Origin: Acetatifactor sp.
GTDB lineage: Bacteria; Bacillota; Clostridia; Lachnospirales; Lachnospiraceae
Direction of reading: 5' to 3'
Length of the DNA: 46,177 nt
Assembly (NCBI GenBank): GCA_016290775.1
Contig: JAEEVF010000016.1
Coordinates: 1-46,177 of the forward strand
The translations under genes were made by a program, and so were the position numbers. The first letter of the stretch is position 1. Every line of letters starts with the position of its first letter. Positions 8,075-16,452 of the stretch are shown piece after piece. The notes under the pieces are model-generated. The model was given only the letters and a program-made list of their open reading frames with translations. It made no database searches and was not told the origin of the DNA.

Positions 8075-8784
8075 AACATACGAATTGGATCAGGTTTGTT
8101 TGTATTGCGCTGGCGACAGTGATGCTGGCTGGCGGCGCTACGGGATGTGCGGGCGCCGGCGAAAGCACTTCACAGGAGGTTTGGGTGAATGATTCCTCCA
8201 AGGAGGGCACCGCGACGGATGGTACTTCTAAGGAGGGTGCTTCGCAGGAGGGCTCTTCTAAGGAGGCATCGAATGAGGCCGCCTCGGGGGGGACGCAGAA
8301 TGCGAATTTCCCGGACCGCGCGAATGCGACCACGGGAGAGGGACAGGTCAAGGTGCTGAAGGAGGGAGACGTGGCGCCGGACTTTACGGCGACGCTGGTG
8401 GATGGAAGCACCTTCACTTTGTCTGAGCATGACGGAGAAGTGGTTCTTTTGAATTTCTTCGCCACCTGGTGCGGCCCTTGCATGCGCGAGATGCCGGCCT
8501 TTGAAAAGCTGCAAAATGACGGCCTGGAGGGCGTTGCGATCCTTTGTGTTGACTGCATGGAAGAGAAGAAAACCGTGGATACCTACGTGAATAAGGAGAA
8601 GTTTTCTTTCGCCATCGCCTACGATGAGGACGGCGTCATCGGAAAATATTATCCCACCGATGGCATTCCCTATACCCTTGTGATCAACAAGGGCGTGATC
8701 GCCAAGATATATCTGGGCGCGAGAGACGCCGAAACGCAGTATAAGGAATATAAAGGCGCCATCGACGCGTGCCTTGCGGAATAA
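8071..8784 (+). CDS. TlpA/ResA-like thioredoxin-fold lipoprotein
   Basis: 237 residues. Signal peptide with lipid-attachment Cys26 (GGATGC), a Ser/Glu/Ala-rich linker with a repeated KEG(A/S)SQEGSS pattern to ~85, then a thioredoxin fold: APDFTATLVDGSTFTLS, the redox motif WCGPC (Cys134, Cys137), and the cis-proline loop GIPYTLVI. It should be an extracytoplasmic thiol-disulfide reductase or oxidase. ATGA overlap with the preceding gene. It is followed by a polyferredoxin-type membrane protein; TlpA-like protein plus NapH-like protein pairs are a known arrangement for moving electrons across the membrane to surface thioredoxins. Confidence 0.9.
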   Translation: MKHTNWIRFVCIALATVMLAGGATGCAGAGESTSQEVWVNDSSKEGTATDGTSKEGASQEGSSKEASNEAASGGTQNANFPDRANATTGEGQVKVLKEGDVAPDFTATLVDGSTFTLSEHDGEVVLLNFFATWCGPCMREMPAFEKLQNDGLEGVAILCVDCMEEKKTVDTYVNKEKFSFAIAYDEDGVIGKYYPTDGIPYTLVINKGVIAKIYLGARDAETQYKEYKGAIDACLAE

Positions 8785-8859
8785 GGCGCAGCGGCTGATG
8801 GAAATGCACGGGCAAAATCGGCGAACGAACGCGCAAACAGCAGGGGAAATGGGCAAACG

Positions 8860-9873
8860 GTGAATATGAAAGCGAATCATTTTAAGCGTTTTGCAAGGCG
8901 CTATATCCAGCTCCTTGCGGCGGTACTTTATAACTGTAATTTCAAAGGGTTTGCCACGGGCAACATTTGGCAGGGAAGCACGAAGGGACTTTGCGCCCCC
9001 GGACTGAACTGCTATTCCTGCCCGGGCGCCGTCGCCGCCTGTCCCTTGGGGAGCCTTCAGACGGCGCTTCTTTCGTCGAAATATAAGTTCCCGTATTATG
9101 TTTTGGGGACGCTTTTGCTCCTTGGCCTGCTTTTGGGAAGGCTGATCTGCGGGTTTTTGTGCCCCTTTGGTTTTTTGCAGGAGCTTCTGCACAAGATTCC
9201 TACGCCAAAGCTCCAAAAGAGCAGGGTAACTCGCGCCCTGTCCTTGCTAAAATATGTCATTCTTCTTGTCTTTGTCATAGCGATGCCGCTGATCGCGCCA
9301 GTGCCGGGCTTTTGCGAGTATATATGCCCGGCGGGCACATTAGAAGCCGGCATTCCGCTGACACTCCTGCAAGAAAGGCTTCGCGCCCTGACGGGAGTCT
9401 TGTTCACATGGAAGGTTGCACTGTTGGTTTTGATTCTTGTGGGTTGCATCCTGTGCTATCGAGCCTTTTGTCGTTTTCTTTGCCCTTTGGGCGCAATCTA
9501 TTCTTTCTTCAATCCTGTTTCTTTTTTTGGCATCCGCGTGGACCGGTCGAAGTGCATCCACTGCGACGCCTGCGTGCGCCATTGTAAGATGGACGTAAAG
9601 AAGGTGTGCGATCGGGAGTGCATCCAGTGCGGAGAGTGTATTGCAAGCTGCCCCGTAGATGCGATCCATTATGGTGTCGGCAGGCCTGCACGGCAACCAT
9701 CTGCGCCCACTGGCAGGGAAGCCTTCGGCAAGCCCGCGGCCAAGACAGTTCTCAGGATTGTCTTAGTGGTTCTCATCATCGCTTTTCTGGCTTTGGGCCT
9801 TTCTTCCAATGGTTTTCAGGACGTCAAAAACAAAGCGATCCGAATTTGTCTCGAGTGCATGGGCATTGGATAA
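8860..9873 (+). CDS. NapH/YccM-like 4Fe-4S polyferredoxin membrane protein
   Basis: 337 residues from GTG 8860 (ATG 8866 is an alternative; neither has a strong ribosome site). About five membrane segments (for example LGTLLLLGLLLGRLICGFLC, ALLVLILVGCILCYRAF and a C-terminal IVLVVLIIAFLALGL) carry the FLCPFGFLQE and FLCPLGAIYS motifs of the NapH/NosR family. A cytoplasmic-type ferredoxin domain follows with CIHCDACVRHC and CIQCGECIASCP, binding two 4Fe-4S clusters. An extra Cys motif CYSCPGAVAACP lies near residue 50. It likely passes low-potential electrons to the TlpA-like lipoprotein encoded 75 bases upstream. A C-terminal CLECMGIG tail is notable. Confidence 0.88.
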   Translation: MNMKANHFKRFARRYIQLLAAVLYNCNFKGFATGNIWQGSTKGLCAPGLNCYSCPGAVAACPLGSLQTALLSSKYKFPYYVLGTLLLLGLLLGRLICGFLCPFGFLQELLHKIPTPKLQKSRVTRALSLLKYVILLVFVIAMPLIAPVPGFCEYICPAGTLEAGIPLTLLQERLRALTGVLFTWKVALLVLILVGCILCYRAFCRFLCPLGAIYSFFNPVSFFGIRVDRSKCIHCDACVRHCKMDVKKVCDRECIQCGECIASCPVDAIHYGVGRPARQPSAPTGREAFGKPAAKTVLRIVLVVLIIAFLALGLSSNGFQDVKNKAIRICLECMGIG

Positions 9874-10016
9874 AATTGCAATTTTTTGAAAAATGAGGAC
9901 AATAATACGGATTTTTAATATTGTAACTTAACAAAATCAAAAGTTGTTGTGAATAACAGTGATAAACTGGATTCACATTTTGTTTAGTATATACGAATAT
10001 TTAATAAATACTTGAA

Positions 10017-10061
10017 AAAAGCGCATCTATTTAGTAAACTTTACTAAAAAGGTGCGCTTTT
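10017..10061 (+). terminator. terminator hairpin with an embedded 19-bp palindrome
   Basis: Outer stem AAAAGCGCATC (10017-10027) with GGTGCGCTTTT (10051-10061), followed by a T-rich tract; inner perfect palindrome TTTAGTAAA-C-TTTACTAAA (10030-10048). It terminates the ferredoxin transcript. The inner AGTAAA/TTTACT symmetry also resembles a LacI-family operator and lies about 80 bp before the mannanase gene. The rest of the 268-bp gap (9874-10141) is AT-rich without other clear signals. Confidence 0.75.
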
Positions 10062-10118
10062 ACTTTTTTAAAATTACTTTACAAAACGCGCGCAAAACAA
10101 AAAGAAAACGAGTAAACC

Positions 10119-10124
10119 TATAAT
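10119..10124 (+). promoter_or_regulatory. candidate -10 box of the mannanase operon
   Basis: A perfect TATAAT 18 bases before the GTG 10142, but no good -35 box lies at 16-18 bases upstream. If used, the leader would be only 10-30 nt. An activator-dependent or different promoter is possible. Confidence 0.4.
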
Positions 10125-10141
10125 GTTAGGTTACAAAATGG

Positions 10142-11650
10142 GTGATGATAATGGGTGATATGAGTTTTAAGATCATTTTTCTTGCGACATTACTGTTTGC
10201 GCTCGCTATCTTTGGTGCCTGTTCCACAAAAAGCGGGCAGGGAGAGAAGCAAAGAAAGCTTGTTACTTCTGTTGAAGCGGAGAGCGGAAGCTTTTTTGGA
10301 AACGTAAAGGCGACCACCGGAAAAGAAAGCTATTCCGGAGATGGGTTTGTCACTGGGTTTGAGCAGGACGAGGATTCCTGCGAGGTTGCTTTTTCCGTTC
10401 CCAAGGATGGGTTTTATGACCTGGCGTTCCTGATCCAGTCAAAGGGTGGCCACAAGGAAAACTTTGTTTTTGTGGACGGCGTGCAACAAGGAAGCGTGAC
10501 GTGCGACAGCGGCAAGGTGGAAGAAGCATCCCTTAATCGCGTGTTTTTGTCAGCAGGTAAGCACAAGGTGAAGCTGAAAAAAAGCTGGGGATGGATCAAC
10601 TGGGACAAGCTGGAGGTCTATGAGAGCGCACCCCTTCCCAAGGACCTTTATCAGGCGTCGGCAAAGCTTTCCAATCCCAATGCAAGCGACAACGCGAAGA
10701 GAGTTATGAGCTACCTTTGCGACAACTACGGGAAAAGCATTCTGTCAGGTCAATATGCGGATGGCGGCTATGCCAGCTGGGAGGTCTTCAAGCTCAAGGA
10801 AAACAACGGCGGAAAGGAACCTGCCGTGATCGGACTGGAGATGGGGCATTGTTGTCAGACGGCCCTGGACAATCAGTTTACGCACCCTTCCGTAAAGAGT
10901 GCCAAGGATGCCTGGGAGAGGGGCGCCATTGTCACCATGTGCTATCACTGGCTGGCGCCTGAGAAGTATCTGACCGGAATTTGGTGGAAGGGCTTTTACA
11001 AGGAGGCAGTGAACATCCCTTTGGAGAAGATCATGAATGGGGAAGACGAAGAGGGCATGGAACTGCTTTTGAAGGACATCGAGATTCTGGCAGGTCAGCT
11101 TAGGGAACTGAAGGAGGCGGGGGTTCCCGTGCTCTGGAGGCCCCTGCACGAAGCAGCCGGCGGATGGTTTTGGTGGGGAGCGCATGGAGCGGAAGCATAT
11201 AAAAAGCTATATGTGCTCATGTATCAGCAGCTTACGGAGGTTTACGGACTGGACAATCTGATCTGGGTCTGGAACGGACAGGATCGCGATTGGTATCCGG
11301 GAGATGAATATGTGGACATTGTGGGCACGGACATCTATCCGAAGGAACACGAATATGCTTCGCATATATCCAAGTTTTTGGAGCTGTATGAGTGGGTCGG
11401 ACCGGGAAAGATGATCATCCTGTCAGAGAATGGAACCATGCCTGACATTGATGCCGCCGTGAGGGACGGTGCCATGTGGGGGATGTTTTGTACATGGGAG
11501 GGCGAGTTTGTCATCAACGAAGGGATCAAGATCACCTATTCGGAAAAATACACGGAAAAAAGCGTGATGAAAAAGATCTACAACCATGAAAAGGTGATCA
11601 CCCTGGACGAGCTGCCAGATCTGAAAACCTATAAGATTCGCGAAAAATAG
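10142..11650 (+). CDS. GH26 beta-mannanase lipoprotein with N-terminal CBM
   Basis: 502 residues. Start is uncertain among GTG 10142, ATG 10145, 10151 and 10160; the last gives a classic lipoprotein signal (FALAIFGACS). Residues ~40-160 resemble a CBM35-type module (VEAESGSFFGNVKATTG; GFYDLAFLIQ; LSAGKHKVKLK). Residues ~175-490 are a GH26 TIM barrel: ILSGQYADGG, the acid/base Glu337 in WRPLHEAAGGWFWWG, WVWNGQDRDWYPGDEYVDIV and the nucleophile Glu429 in ILSENGTMPD. It should hydrolyse beta-1,4-mannan at the cell surface and feed the importers encoded downstream. First gene of a 12-gene co-directional run. Confidence 0.9.
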   Translation: MMIMGDMSFKIIFLATLLFALAIFGACSTKSGQGEKQRKLVTSVEAESGSFFGNVKATTGKESYSGDGFVTGFEQDEDSCEVAFSVPKDGFYDLAFLIQSKGGHKENFVFVDGVQQGSVTCDSGKVEEASLNRVFLSAGKHKVKLKKSWGWINWDKLEVYESAPLPKDLYQASAKLSNPNASDNAKRVMSYLCDNYGKSILSGQYADGGYASWEVFKLKENNGGKEPAVIGLEMGHCCQTALDNQFTHPSVKSAKDAWERGAIVTMCYHWLAPEKYLTGIWWKGFYKEAVNIPLEKIMNGEDEEGMELLLKDIEILAGQLRELKEAGVPVLWRPLHEAAGGWFWWGAHGAEAYKKLYVLMYQQLTEVYGLDNLIWVWNGQDRDWYPGDEYVDIVGTDIYPKEHEYASHISKFLELYEWVGPGKMIILSENGTMPDIDAAVRDGAMWGMFCTWEGEFVINEGIKITYSEKYTEKSVMKKIYNHEKVITLDELPDLKTYKIREK

Positions 11651-11668
11651 CAAAAGGAGACAGAGCTT

Positions 11669-14650
11669 GTGAAAAAGGCATTGATACGAAAAATAGCGAT
11701 CCTATTGGCAATCCTGACGCCAATGTTGGTCTTCGCAGGGATCCTCGGGAAAAGTCATGCCAAAACAACCATGGCCATGGAAGAGTTTGAAGCGCTGATC
11801 AGCGCCTACTCCATCCTTCCGGATTCCGTTTCCTACAGAGAGTATAAAAGTGCGTTTCAAGAAGTTTTTCCGTCTGAGGAGATTATCGTTTCGGCTGCAG
11901 ATTACGTAAGATACGAAGAAGACGGAAAAAAGACGACTCCGCAGGTCTTCGCGGATTATGAAGGAACAAAGGGCGGGAGTGTCCTGACGAGTGAAAATTC
12001 CCTGATCGAAATGGAGTTTCAGATTGCGAAAGAGGGTTTTTATAACATTACCTTGGAATATTATCCCGTGGCTGGAAAGAGCGCAGACATTGAGAGGTCC
12101 GTGTTGATCGACGGAAAACTGCCTTATGAAGAACTTTCCTTGGTAAGTTTTCACAGAATCTGGAAATATGACGCGCCGTTGGATGAAATGAAAAATGGCG
12201 TCGCCGCCTATAAGTGGACCAAGGACAATCAAGGAAATGACAACAAACCTGCCATGGTGGAAAAGCCTGAATGGATCAGGCAGTATGTCTATGACAGTGA
12301 CGGCTACGTGACGGAGCCGCTGGCGGTCTATCTAACCCAAGGGACGCATGAGATTACGCTAGTCTCCGTCCGGGAACCCATGCTGCTCAAAAGCATATCC
12401 TTTGACAACAAGAAAAAGCTGGATACGTATGCGCAGGTAAAGGCGGCGCAGGATGCGGCAGGAGCCAAAAACTCCTCAGGCACACTCCTTATCATTGAGG
12501 GAGAAAACGCGACGAAGACATCGTCCCAAATGCTCTATCCCATACAGGATCAATCCTCGCCTTCCGTGAGCCCCTCCAGCCCCAAGGAGCTTCTCAACAA
12601 CACCATCGGAGGGAATTCCTGGCGTTTGGAAGGCCAATGGATCGAGTGGGAGTTCGAGGTGCCCGCGGATGGCTATTATTACATGTCACTTTATGACAGA
12701 CAGAGCTTTTCCAGGGGCATACAGGTGTCTCGCCGGATCAGCATCGACGGAGAGGTTCCCTTTCAGGAAATGAGTGCCTATGCCTTTGATTACGCCAATC
12801 ACTGGCGTGAGGACATACTAAAGACGTCCAAGGGCGATCCCTATGCATTTTATCTTACCGCGGGACGCCACACCCTTCGCATGGAAGTGGTTTTGGGAGA
12901 TTTCTCGGAGGTCGTGAGCCTTGTGGAGAGCTCCGTAAGGCAGCTGAGCGCCATTTACCGTCAGGTGATCAAGGTGACGGGAGTAAACCCGGATACCTAT
13001 CGGGACTACCAGCTGGCGGCGACGCTTCCCAACCTTCGCGGAGAGCTTGAGATGGCAAGGGATACGCTGAATGAGGCATTGGTAAAGCTGGAAAAGGTTG
13101 CAGGGAAAAACTCGGACAAAAAGGCAGTACTCCTGACCATGCGAGATCAGCTGGATGACCTGATCAAGGATGAGGAATATTTTGTCCGCACCATTTCTTC
13201 CTACAAGATCAATGTACGTGCGCTTGGAAACTGGATCACCTCCGTGATCAGCCAGCCTCTTCAGATCGACAGGATCTTTGTCTATTCGCCCGATGCGAAA
13301 AAGGTGATCCGCAAAAGAGGCTTCTTTTCCGGCTTTGGATATGAGATGGCAAGGCTGGTTTATTCCTTCACCATCGATTACAACAACATTGGTTCCGTGT
13401 CGAAGGAAAAGGATGGCAGAACCATAACCATCTGGGTTGGATCCGGACGCGATCAGGCGAACGTGATCAAGGCACTGATCGATGAAAGCTTTACAAGAGA
13501 CACGGGCATCAGTGTGAACGTTCAGCTGGTAGACATGTCTACCCTCTTAAAGGCCTCGCTTGTGGGAGAAGGTCCTGACGTGGCAATACAGGTACCCAAT
13601 ACCAATGGCGTTGCCGGGGCGGTGCTTTACACGGGAAACGATACGCCGGTTAATTATGGCATTCGACATGCCGTATTGGATCTGGCGCAATTTAACGACC
13701 TGCCAGAGGTGCAGGAGAGATTCCCCGAGTCGATCAGGACGCAGTTTTGCTTCGATGGAGCCACGTATGCCCTCCCTGAAACGATCACTTATCCCGTCAT
13801 GTTTTATCGCAAGGATATTTTGGCGGAGATTGGGCTTCCCATTCCGGAAACCTGGGAGGAAGTGAAGGTTGCCATGACCGTTTTGGCAAAGAATCAGATG
13901 GAATTTGGCATGTTGGCCAATGAGCAGCTGTTTGCCTCTCTTTTATACCAGAACGGCGGTCAGTACTACAACGAAAACGCGACTGCTTCGGCATTAGATT
14001 CGGACGTGGCAGTGAAAACCTTCAAGGAGTTTTGCGAGTTCTATACGGACTATAAGATCGACAAGGAAACCTCGGTGGAGGAGCGCTTTAGAACGGGTGA
14101 ATGTCCGCTCATGATCTCGGATTATACGACCTACAATAATTTCGCGGTTTCCGCTCCTGACATCGCCGGATTATGGGGTTTCACCCAGATCCCCGGAACG
14201 GTCAAAGAGGACGGAAGCGTGGATCATTCCGTGGCGTGCACGGGGCTGGCAACCATGATCATGTCGGGTACGAAGTCGCCTGACGATGCCTGGGAGTTTG
14301 CAAAATGGTGGACCAGCGCCAAAACACAGGCAAGCTATGGCCGGGAGATGGAGGGCCTGATGGGAAGCGCAGCCAGAGTGCCTGTCGCAAACTATGAAGC
14401 ATTTCTTCAGATGCCTTGGCCGATGGAGGATTTTCAGACCCTGAAAGAAGCCATCACGTGGACGAGAGGAATTCCGCAGGTTCCCGGAGGATATTATTCC
14501 TGGCGAAACGTCTATAACGCGTTTTATAGCGTGGTGACCAATTCAGACAAGGCTTTGCCGAGAGAAGAGCTGATGGATAAGATTATTTACGTCAATGCAG
14601 AGATTGGTTACAAGAGAGAAGAACTCGAGCTGGATCGAGCAGACGATTAG
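11669..14650 (+). CDS. extracellular solute-binding protein with two CBM-like domains
   Basis: 993 residues, about twice the usual size of a sugar-binding protein. GTG start with AAAGGAG 10 bases upstream. Residues 1-32 are a signal/anchor without lipobox. Residues ~75-250 and ~272-425 are beta-sandwich domains (KEGFYNITLEYYPVAGKSAD; IIEGENATKTSS; PADGYYYMSLYDRQSFSRG; YLTAGRHTLRMEV), CBM35/CBM6-like. A helical segment follows (~430-580), then an ABC family-1 binding domain (~590-990: ITIWVGSGRDQANVIKALID, GPDVAIQVPNT, YALPETITYPVMFYRKDILA, WEFAKWWTS). It probably tethers long mannan chains next to the permeases encoded directly after it. The helical linker may allow the binding lobe to reach the membrane. 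Confidence 0.85.
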   Translation: MKKALIRKIAILLAILTPMLVFAGILGKSHAKTTMAMEEFEALISAYSILPDSVSYREYKSAFQEVFPSEEIIVSAADYVRYEEDGKKTTPQVFADYEGTKGGSVLTSENSLIEMEFQIAKEGFYNITLEYYPVAGKSADIERSVLIDGKLPYEELSLVSFHRIWKYDAPLDEMKNGVAAYKWTKDNQGNDNKPAMVEKPEWIRQYVYDSDGYVTEPLAVYLTQGTHEITLVSVREPMLLKSISFDNKKKLDTYAQVKAAQDAAGAKNSSGTLLIIEGENATKTSSQMLYPIQDQSSPSVSPSSPKELLNNTIGGNSWRLEGQWIEWEFEVPADGYYYMSLYDRQSFSRGIQVSRRISIDGEVPFQEMSAYAFDYANHWREDILKTSKGDPYAFYLTAGRHTLRMEVVLGDFSEVVSLVESSVRQLSAIYRQVIKVTGVNPDTYRDYQLAATLPNLRGELEMARDTLNEALVKLEKVAGKNSDKKAVLLTMRDQLDDLIKDEEYFVRTISSYKINVRALGNWITSVISQPLQIDRIFVYSPDAKKVIRKRGFFSGFGYEMARLVYSFTIDYNNIGSVSKEKDGRTITIWVGSGRDQANVIKALIDESFTRDTGISVNVQLVDMSTLLKASLVGEGPDVAIQVPNTNGVAGAVLYTGNDTPVNYGIRHAVLDLAQFNDLPEVQERFPESIRTQFCFDGATYALPETITYPVMFYRKDILAEIGLPIPETWEEVKVAMTVLAKNQMEFGMLANEQLFASLLYQNGGQYYNENATASALDSDVAVKTFKEFCEFYTDYKIDKETSVEERFRTGECPLMISDYTTYNNFAVSAPDIAGLWGFTQIPGTVKEDGSVDHSVACTGLATMIMSGTKSPDDAWEFAKWWTSAKTQASYGREMEGLMGSAARVPVANYEAFLQMPWPMEDFQTLKEAITWTRGIPQVPGGYYSWRNVYNAFYSVVTNSDKALPREELMDKIIYVNAEIGYKREELELDRADD

Positions 14651-14665
14651 GAAAGGGGAAGATTC

Positions 14666-15562
14666 ATGGACTCAACGCTGATGAAAAGGATCAAACTGAG
14701 CAAAAGCTCCTACCTGATGATCGCGCCGTATTTTATTCTGTTCTTTTTGTTTACGGTGCTTCCGGTCGTTATGAGTATATTCTTTTCTTTTACATACTAT
14801 AACATGCTCGAAATGCCGAAATTTGTTGGTTGGAAGAATTATGTAAAGCTGTTTTTGGAAGATGACGTATTTCTCACGTCCCTGCGCAACACGCTTCTTC
14901 TCGCGGTGATCACGGGACCGGTAAGTTACTTTTTATGCCTTTTGTTTGCATGGATCATCAATGAATTCAAGGGTTGGCTCAGGGCATTTCTGACCTTGAT
15001 CTTCTATGCACCGAGCATTTGCGGAAATGCTTACGTTGTATGGAATCTGATCCTTTCGGGAGACCGTTACGGTTATCTGAATGGTTTGCTCTTAAAGCTG
15101 GGGATCCTGGATGAAGCCATCGTCTGGATGAAGACAGAAAAATACGTTTTACCCATGCTCGTGATCGTTCAGCTTTGGCTTTCCTTGGGAACAGGATTTC
15201 TTGCCTTTATCGCAGGCTTGCAGACCATTGACAAGACCTTGTACGAGGCGGGAGCGTTGGACGGCGTCAAGAACCGTTGGCAGGAGCTTTGGTACATTAC
15301 GCTCCCTGCCATGAAGCCGCAGCTGATGTTTGGCGCAGTGATGCAGATCACGCAATCCTTTGCGATCGCGGACGTTTCCCTTCAGCTGGCAGGAAATCCC
15401 TCCGTAAACTATGCAGGCGCAACGGTGGTAACGCACCTGCTCGATTACGGAACCGTGCGTTTTGAGATGGGATATGCATCCGCCATCGCAACGGTGCTGT
15501 TCCTCTTGATGGTAGGCTCCAACAAGCTGGTACAAAAGCTTTTGGGAAGGGTGGGTGAGTAA
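14666..15562 (+). CDS. sugar ABC transporter permease (MalF/UgpA type)
   Basis: 298 residues, six predicted membrane helices (first at ~15-40: YLMIAPYFILFFLFTVLPVV). The EAA loop that contacts the ATPase is EAGALDGVKNRWQELWYITL (residues ~192-211). Preceded by GGAAAGGGGAAG. It overlaps the next permease by 8 bases. Together they form the channel for the 993-residue binding protein. No ATPase gene is present in the locus. Confidence 0.93.
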   Translation: MDSTLMKRIKLSKSSYLMIAPYFILFFLFTVLPVVMSIFFSFTYYNMLEMPKFVGWKNYVKLFLEDDVFLTSLRNTLLLAVITGPVSYFLCLLFAWIINEFKGWLRAFLTLIFYAPSICGNAYVVWNLILSGDRYGYLNGLLLKLGILDEAIVWMKTEKYVLPMLVIVQLWLSLGTGFLAFIAGLQTIDKTLYEAGALDGVKNRWQELWYITLPAMKPQLMFGAVMQITQSFAIADVSLQLAGNPSVNYAGATVVTHLLDYGTVRFEMGYASAIATVLFLLMVGSNKLVQKLLGRVGE

Positions 15563-16439
15563 AATGAAGGCCATTAAACTCTTTCGCGTAAAAAGAGAGA
15601 AAAGGTTGAACCGCTCCATGGCGGGAAACACGCTCTTGTTTCTGCTCATGATCGCGTGCGGGCTGGCCATGATCCTTCCCTTGGTCATGGTGGTGAACAA
15701 CTGCTTAAAGCCGTTGGATGAACTGTTTCAGTACCCGCCAAAGATCTTTGTAAGGAATCCGACGCTTGAGAACTTTTCAGATCTCTTTCGACTGATGAAT
15801 GATTCCTGGGTGCCGTTCTCAAGATATATCCTGAACACGATCCTGATCACGGGAGGCGGCATGCTGGGACACGTGATCATCGCGTCCCTGGCGGCATATC
15901 CTTTGGCAAAGCACAGGTTCCCGGGAAAAGATACCCTGTTTCGCATGGTGGTGCTTTCCATGATGTTCTCCTGGACGGTAACGCAGATACCGCAATACGT
16001 GATCATTTCCTGGCTTCACATAAACAATACCTACATGGCATTGATCCTTCCGGCCTGTTCCTTTGGCATGGGGCTTTACCTGATGAAACAGTTCATGGAA
16101 CAGCTCCCCGATTCCCTGATGGAGTCGGCAAGACTCGACGGTGCCAATGAATGGCAGGTCTTTTGGCAGATCGTCATGCCAAACGTGAAACCTGCGTGGC
16201 TTACATTGGCCATCTTTCAATTCCAGCAGATGTGGGGTAATACGGGGTCCACTTTCCTTCGGGACGAGGAACTGAAGCCTTTGCAGTATGCCTTGTTTCA
16301 GATTTCGGCAGGTGGTGCGGCCAGAGCCGGAGCGGCAGCAGCAGTGACCTTTATCATTGCGGCGGTTCCCATCACCTTCTTTCTGATCTGCCAGAAGAAC
16401 GTGCTGGAAACCATGACGACTTCAGGAATCAAGGAATAA
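15555..16439 (+). CDS. sugar ABC transporter permease (MalG type)
   Basis: 294 residues from GTG 15555 (ATG 15564 possible). Six membrane segments; EAA loop ESARLDGANEWQVFWQIVMP (residues ~190-209). Ends with the usual MalG-type short tail. Partner of the permease at 14666. Confidence 0.93.
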   Translation: MSKMKAIKLFRVKREKRLNRSMAGNTLLFLLMIACGLAMILPLVMVVNNCLKPLDELFQYPPKIFVRNPTLENFSDLFRLMNDSWVPFSRYILNTILITGGGMLGHVIIASLAAYPLAKHRFPGKDTLFRMVVLSMMFSWTVTQIPQYVIISWLHINNTYMALILPACSFGMGLYLMKQFMEQLPDSLMESARLDGANEWQVFWQIVMPNVKPAWLTLAIFQFQQMWGNTGSTFLRDEELKPLQYALFQISAGGAARAGAAAAVTFIIAAVPITFFLICQKNVLETMTTSGIKE

Positions 16440-16452
16440 GGAGGAACCGGCG

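Noticed and set aside
8170..9216. Long minus-strand open frame opposite the TlpA-like and polyferredoxin genes
   Set aside because: It is the antisense shadow of two clear genes, has no ribosome site and has an Arg/Leu-rich, non-protein-like composition.
9886..9896. TTGAAAAATGA resembling the 33-bp-spaced motif upstream of the ATPase
   Set aside because: Only a single partial match in AT-rich DNA; expected by chance.
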